The notes beneath the pieces were generated by a model. That model searched no databases and was not told the DNA's origin. It worked only from the letters and a program-made list of their open reading frames with translations. 64,000 nt of DNA from Ardenticatenaceae bacterium (lineage in GTDB: Bacteria > Chloroflexota > Anaerolineae > Promineifilales > Promineifilaceae), in NCBI GenBank assembly GCA_020634415.1, contig JACKBT010000008.1, forward strand, positions 1-64,000, read 5' to 3'. Every line of letters begins with the position of its first letter. Within the stretch, counting starts at the first letter, position 1. Of this stretch, positions 61,389 to 64,000 are shown one piece after another. The translations under genes and the position numbers were made by a program.

Positions 61389-63698
61389 TCATCCACCAAA
61401 CCAAAGCTGAATCAGCCCCGCGCCATTGCCAATCGCCGTTACCAGCCCCGCAAAAACCACAGAAGCCATAGACATCAGCTTAATCAAAATATTCAACGAG
61501 GGGCCAGACGTATCCTTAAAAGGATCACCCACCGTGTCACCAACAACGGCCGCTTTATGCGCATCCGATCCCTTTCCCCCATGATGCCCTTCCTCAATAT
61601 ACTTCTTCGCATTATCCCAGGCACCACCCGCATTCGCCATCATAATCGCCAACGCAAAACCCGCCGTCAGCGTACCGCCCAGCAAGCCCAACACGCCAGC
61701 CACACCGAAGAAAATACCCACAACCACCGGCACAATCAAAGCCAACACCGACGGCGCAATCATCTCCTTCTGCGCCGCAGCCGTACTAATCTCCACACAG
61801 CGGGCATAATCAGGCCGATCTGTACCCTCAAGAATGCCTGGCTTCTCACAGAACTGACGGCGCACTTCCTCCACCATACCCCCAGCGGCCCGGCCCACAG
61901 CCCGCATCGTCATAGCTGCAAAATAAAAGGCCGTCGTCGCCCCAATAAACACACCAATCAACACCGAGGGGTTGAGCATGGTGACATTATAAAAGGTCAT
62001 AAAGTCCTGCATATTCCAAATTTCAATCGCACGGCCGTTCACCAAAGGCAGCTCCGCCCCACCACCATGCAGTGTCAACGATAGACGCACCTCTTCCAAA
62101 TAAGCCGAAAGCAGCGCCAGCGAAGTCAAAGCCGCCGAACCAATGGCAAAACCCTTACCCATCGCCGCCGTCGTATTCCCCACCGCATCCAACTGATCCG
62201 TACGCTGCCGCACTTTGGGATCAAGACCAGCCATCTCCGCATTACCACCCGCATTATCGGCAATGGGGCCATAAGCGTCTGTAGCCAGGGTAAAGCCTAG
62301 CGTAGACAACATACCTACGGCCGCAATACCCACACCATAAAGCCCCATCGAAATATTAGTGGCACCGCCAACCGCATAAAAACTCACGGCAATACCAGTC
62401 ACTACCGCCAACACCGGGATACCTGTAGATTCCATACCCACAGCCATACCCTCAATCAGCAAAGTAGCCGGACTGGTAACAGCCTGCTCCGCAATGCCCC
62501 GCGTGGGCTTAAAAGCATGAGAAGTATAATATTCTGTCGCCTTGCCGACGATAATACCCACAACCAACCCTACTAAAATAGAAACCCAAATCGCCAAAGC
62601 GTTGGGTAATTCCAAAATATACACAACCGGCAGAGACAGCACCGCAATACCAATAGAACTGCCATACAAGCCTCGGCTGAGGGCATTAATCAACTGGCCC
62701 TGAGTCGCATTTTCATCAGCACGCACCAGGTAAACGCCCATGATAGACAGAGCCACCCCAATCGCCGCAATGACGATGGGCGCAGCGATGTAACCAAGCT
62801 GCAAAGACATCTGCTCTATCACCGAGGGGGTATTGCCACCAAACAAATCGGCTCCACCCACCACAACAGCGGCCACACCTAAAGCGGCCGTTGCCAGAAT
62901 CGAACCAGCATAGGATTCGTACAGGTCAGCACCCATACCCGCCACATCACCCACATTATCACCTACGTTGTCAGCAATCGTAGCCGGGTTGCGGGGATCA
63001 TCCTCAGGAATACCAGCTTCCACCTTACCTACCAAGTCAGCACCCACATCAGCCGCTTTTGTGTAGATGCCACCACCCACACGGGCAAACAAAGCCTGCG
63101 TAGATGCACCCATACCGAAGCTCAACATCGTCGCCGTAATTTGGGGCAGCGGATTGACAACCTCACGCAAAAAGGCGGCTGGTCTGAAGAAATACAGGAT
63201 CAAAAACCAAACGGTGATATCCAGCAAAGCAAAGCCAACTACCACCAAACCCATCACAGCACCCGCCCGCAAAGAAACTTGCAAGCCGCTGTTCAGGCTG
63301 TTGCTGGCAGCGTGGGCTGCACGGGCCGAAGCATTGGTAGCTGTTTTCATACCAAAGAAACCACACAAACCGGAGAAAAGACCGCCTGTCAAAAAGGCCA
63401 CCGGCACGATGGGGTTTTGTAAATCAGCGAAGGCCATGATAATAAAAATAACAAATAAACCAACAAAAACTGCCCCCACAACACGATACTGTCGGCTCAA
63501 GTAGGCCATCGCCCCTTCGCGCACAGCCTGGGCAATTTCAATCATCTTGGGTGTGCCTTCGCTCTCCTTCATGACTTGTGTATAGAAGTAATAGGCATAC
63601 CCCAGCGCCAAAATCGCGCCTATGGGGCCTAGCCACCACAGCCAGGGTAAAGGCGCAAGCTCGGCCGCTTCTTGTGCGTAAAAAACTGCTTGTTCCAT
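61389..63698 (-). CDS. hppA: Membrane-bound ion-translocating pyrophosphatase
   Basis: 769 residues with about 15 membrane helices, the normal size. It pumps H+ (or Na+) using pyrophosphate. The signature [20 protein letters not shown] and [20 protein letters not shown] carries the pyrophosphate- and Mg-binding aspartates. [20 protein letters not shown] follows. [18 protein letters not shown] has alanine in the position where potassium-independent enzymes have lysine, so it should be the K+-dependent type. Whether it moves H+ or Na+ cannot be decided here. A clear terminator follows it. Confidence 0.97.
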   Translation of the reverse strand: MEQAVFYAQEAAELAPLPWLWWLGPIGAILALGYAYYFYTQVMKESEGTPKMIEIAQAVREGAMAYLSRQYRVVGAVFVGLFVIFIIMAFADLQNPIVPVAFLTGGLFSGLCGFFGMKTATNASARAAHAASNSLNSGLQVSLRAGAVMGLVVVGFALLDITVWFLILYFFRPAAFLREVVNPLPQITATMLSFGMGASTQALFARVGGGIYTKAADVGADLVGKVEAGIPEDDPRNPATIADNVGDNVGDVAGMGADLYESYAGSILATAALGVAAVVVGGADLFGGNTPSVIEQMSLQLGYIAAPIVIAAIGVALSIMGVYLVRADENATQGQLINALSRGLYGSSIGIAVLSLPVVYILELPNALAIWVSILVGLVVGIIVGKATEYYTSHAFKPTRGIAEQAVTSPATLLIEGMAVGMESTGIPVLAVVTGIAVSFYAVGGATNISMGLYGVGIAAVGMLSTLGFTLATDAYGPIADNAGGNAEMAGLDPKVRQRTDQLDAVGNTTAAMGKGFAIGSAALTSLALLSAYLEEVRLSLTLHGGGAELPLVNGRAIEIWNMQDFMTFYNVTMLNPSVLIGVFIGATTAFYFAAMTMRAVGRAAGGMVEEVRRQFCEKPGILEGTDRPDYARCVEISTAAAQKEMIAPSVLALIVPVVVGIFFGVAGVLGLLGGTLTAGFALAIMMANAGGAWDNAKKYIEEGHHGGKGSDAHKAAVVGDTVGDPFKDTSGPSLNILIKLMSMASVVFAGLVTAIGNGAGLIQLWFGG

Positions 63699-63719
63699 GA
63701 ATCTCTCCTGCTATATTGA

Positions 63720-63790
63720 ATATGAGTATTCAGTATTCAGTATTCAGTGAACCTGATTACCGATTACTGATTACCGATTTACTGTTAACT
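63720..63790. repeat. Heptamer-built spacer 9
   Basis: GTATTCA three times, then GTGAACC, TGATTAC, CGATTAC, TGATTAC, CGATTTA: 7-bp steps in the upstream region of hppA. Confidence 0.7.
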
Positions 63791-63804
63791 TTTAACAAAG
63801 AATG

Positions 63805-63833
63805 GGTGTAAAAATGCCCCCGAAAAGGGGGCA
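63805..63833 (-). terminator. Terminator of the gene at the right edge
   Basis: On the minus strand TGCCCCC-TTTTC-GGGGGCA is followed by TTTTTACACC. It ends the partial gene at 63880. Confidence 0.85.
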
Positions 63834-63879
63834 AAAGCGTCGAGATTGTAACGAATTGCACAAACGCTGTCAAACGAGA

Positions 63880-64000
63880 TCACCAACCGCTGGCCTGGAA
63901 AACGGCCGTTAACACCCCCTCTCTCTCTTCCACCGTCATCTCACGCGGGCAGCACCAACTCTCAATCAACCCCGTCCATAAAGCCACATTCAGCAAACGG
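63880..64000 (-). CDS. C-terminal end of a possible TetR-family regulator (partial)
   Basis: Only the last 39 residues are visible, RLLNVALWTGLIESWCCPRE then MTVEEREGVLTAVFQASGW and a stop. The WTGLIESW and EREGVLTAVF pattern resembles the ends of TetR-family ligand-binding domains, but so short a piece cannot prove it. It has its own terminator at 63805. The rest of the gene is outside the window. Confidence 0.4.
   Translation of the reverse strand, partial: RLLNVALWTGLIESWCCPREMTVEEREGVLTAVFQASGW

Overview
The window looks like a chromosome segment of a Chloroflexota bacterium, probably Anaerolineae-like. This is inferred from gene content and style, not from a marker gene. The hints are roadblock, sAC-type cyclase/ATPase, BTAD and FHA-kinase signalling genes, exported proteins ending in an IYLPFI-like tail, an effector-associated-domain TPR protein, and mid-50s % GC by eye. 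The 8-mer ACGGCCGT, mostly as AACGGCCGTT, recurs everywhere in genes and spacers. No rRNA, tRNA or CRISPR array was found.

Layout. 1-8.3 kb: HAD phosphatase (cut by the edge), HD hydrolase, a two-domain cyclase/ATPase, a roadblock protein, pyrG and a D-aminoacylase-like amidohydrolase. 8.4-16.6 kb: DUF2905 protein, an MBOAT acyltransferase with an SGNH-like partner, uvrB, a GyrI-like protein, a YefM/YoeB toxin-antitoxin pair, an AlkC-type DNA repair protein and a TylF-like methyltransferase. 16.9-19.8 kb: a BTAD/NB-ARC regulator whose TPR tail has decayed through frameshifts. 20-26.3 kb: two exported proteins, a Ser/Thr kinase with FHA and winged-helix domains, a PP2C phosphatase and a MerR regulator. 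26.3-36 kb: translin-like and DUF3467 genes, ilvE, a GAF histidine kinase, DUF2332, nitroreductase and LysM proteins, then a minus-strand cluster (thioesterase, transglutaminase-like, methyltransferase, CBS).

36-46.7 kb is the accessory hot spot: a type I restriction-modification locus (hsdR, hsdS, hsdM) broken up by other genes. Directly after hsdR lie eight perfect 59-bp units, each with two palindromes beginning GTAG-like, then a REP-associated tyrosine transposase (RAYT). Single copies of the same palindrome lie between nearly every gene of the locus, twice in frame inside hsdR, and supply the TAG stop codon of five genes. A membrane TPR protein with an effector-associated-like N-terminus overlaps the end of hsdS. 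A fossil joining an hsdM start to an hsdS end records a past deletion.

47-64 kb: pentapeptide-repeat and membrane proteins, M55 aminopeptidase, WS/DGAT acyltransferase, an unknown conserved-looking protein, ndk, a roughly 2,490-residue extremely acidic protein with about forty DWL-type motifs between TPR ends, a histone-deacetylase-like hydrolase, the membrane pyrophosphatase hppA, and the end of a possible TetR regulator.

Besides the RAYT/REP family, three other small repeat classes shape the spacers. One is a ~92-bp inverted-repeat element with 8-bp target duplications (five copies). Another is a ~108-bp element bounded by CTAG (three copies plus a core). The third is a set of palindromic spacers built from 7-bp steps.
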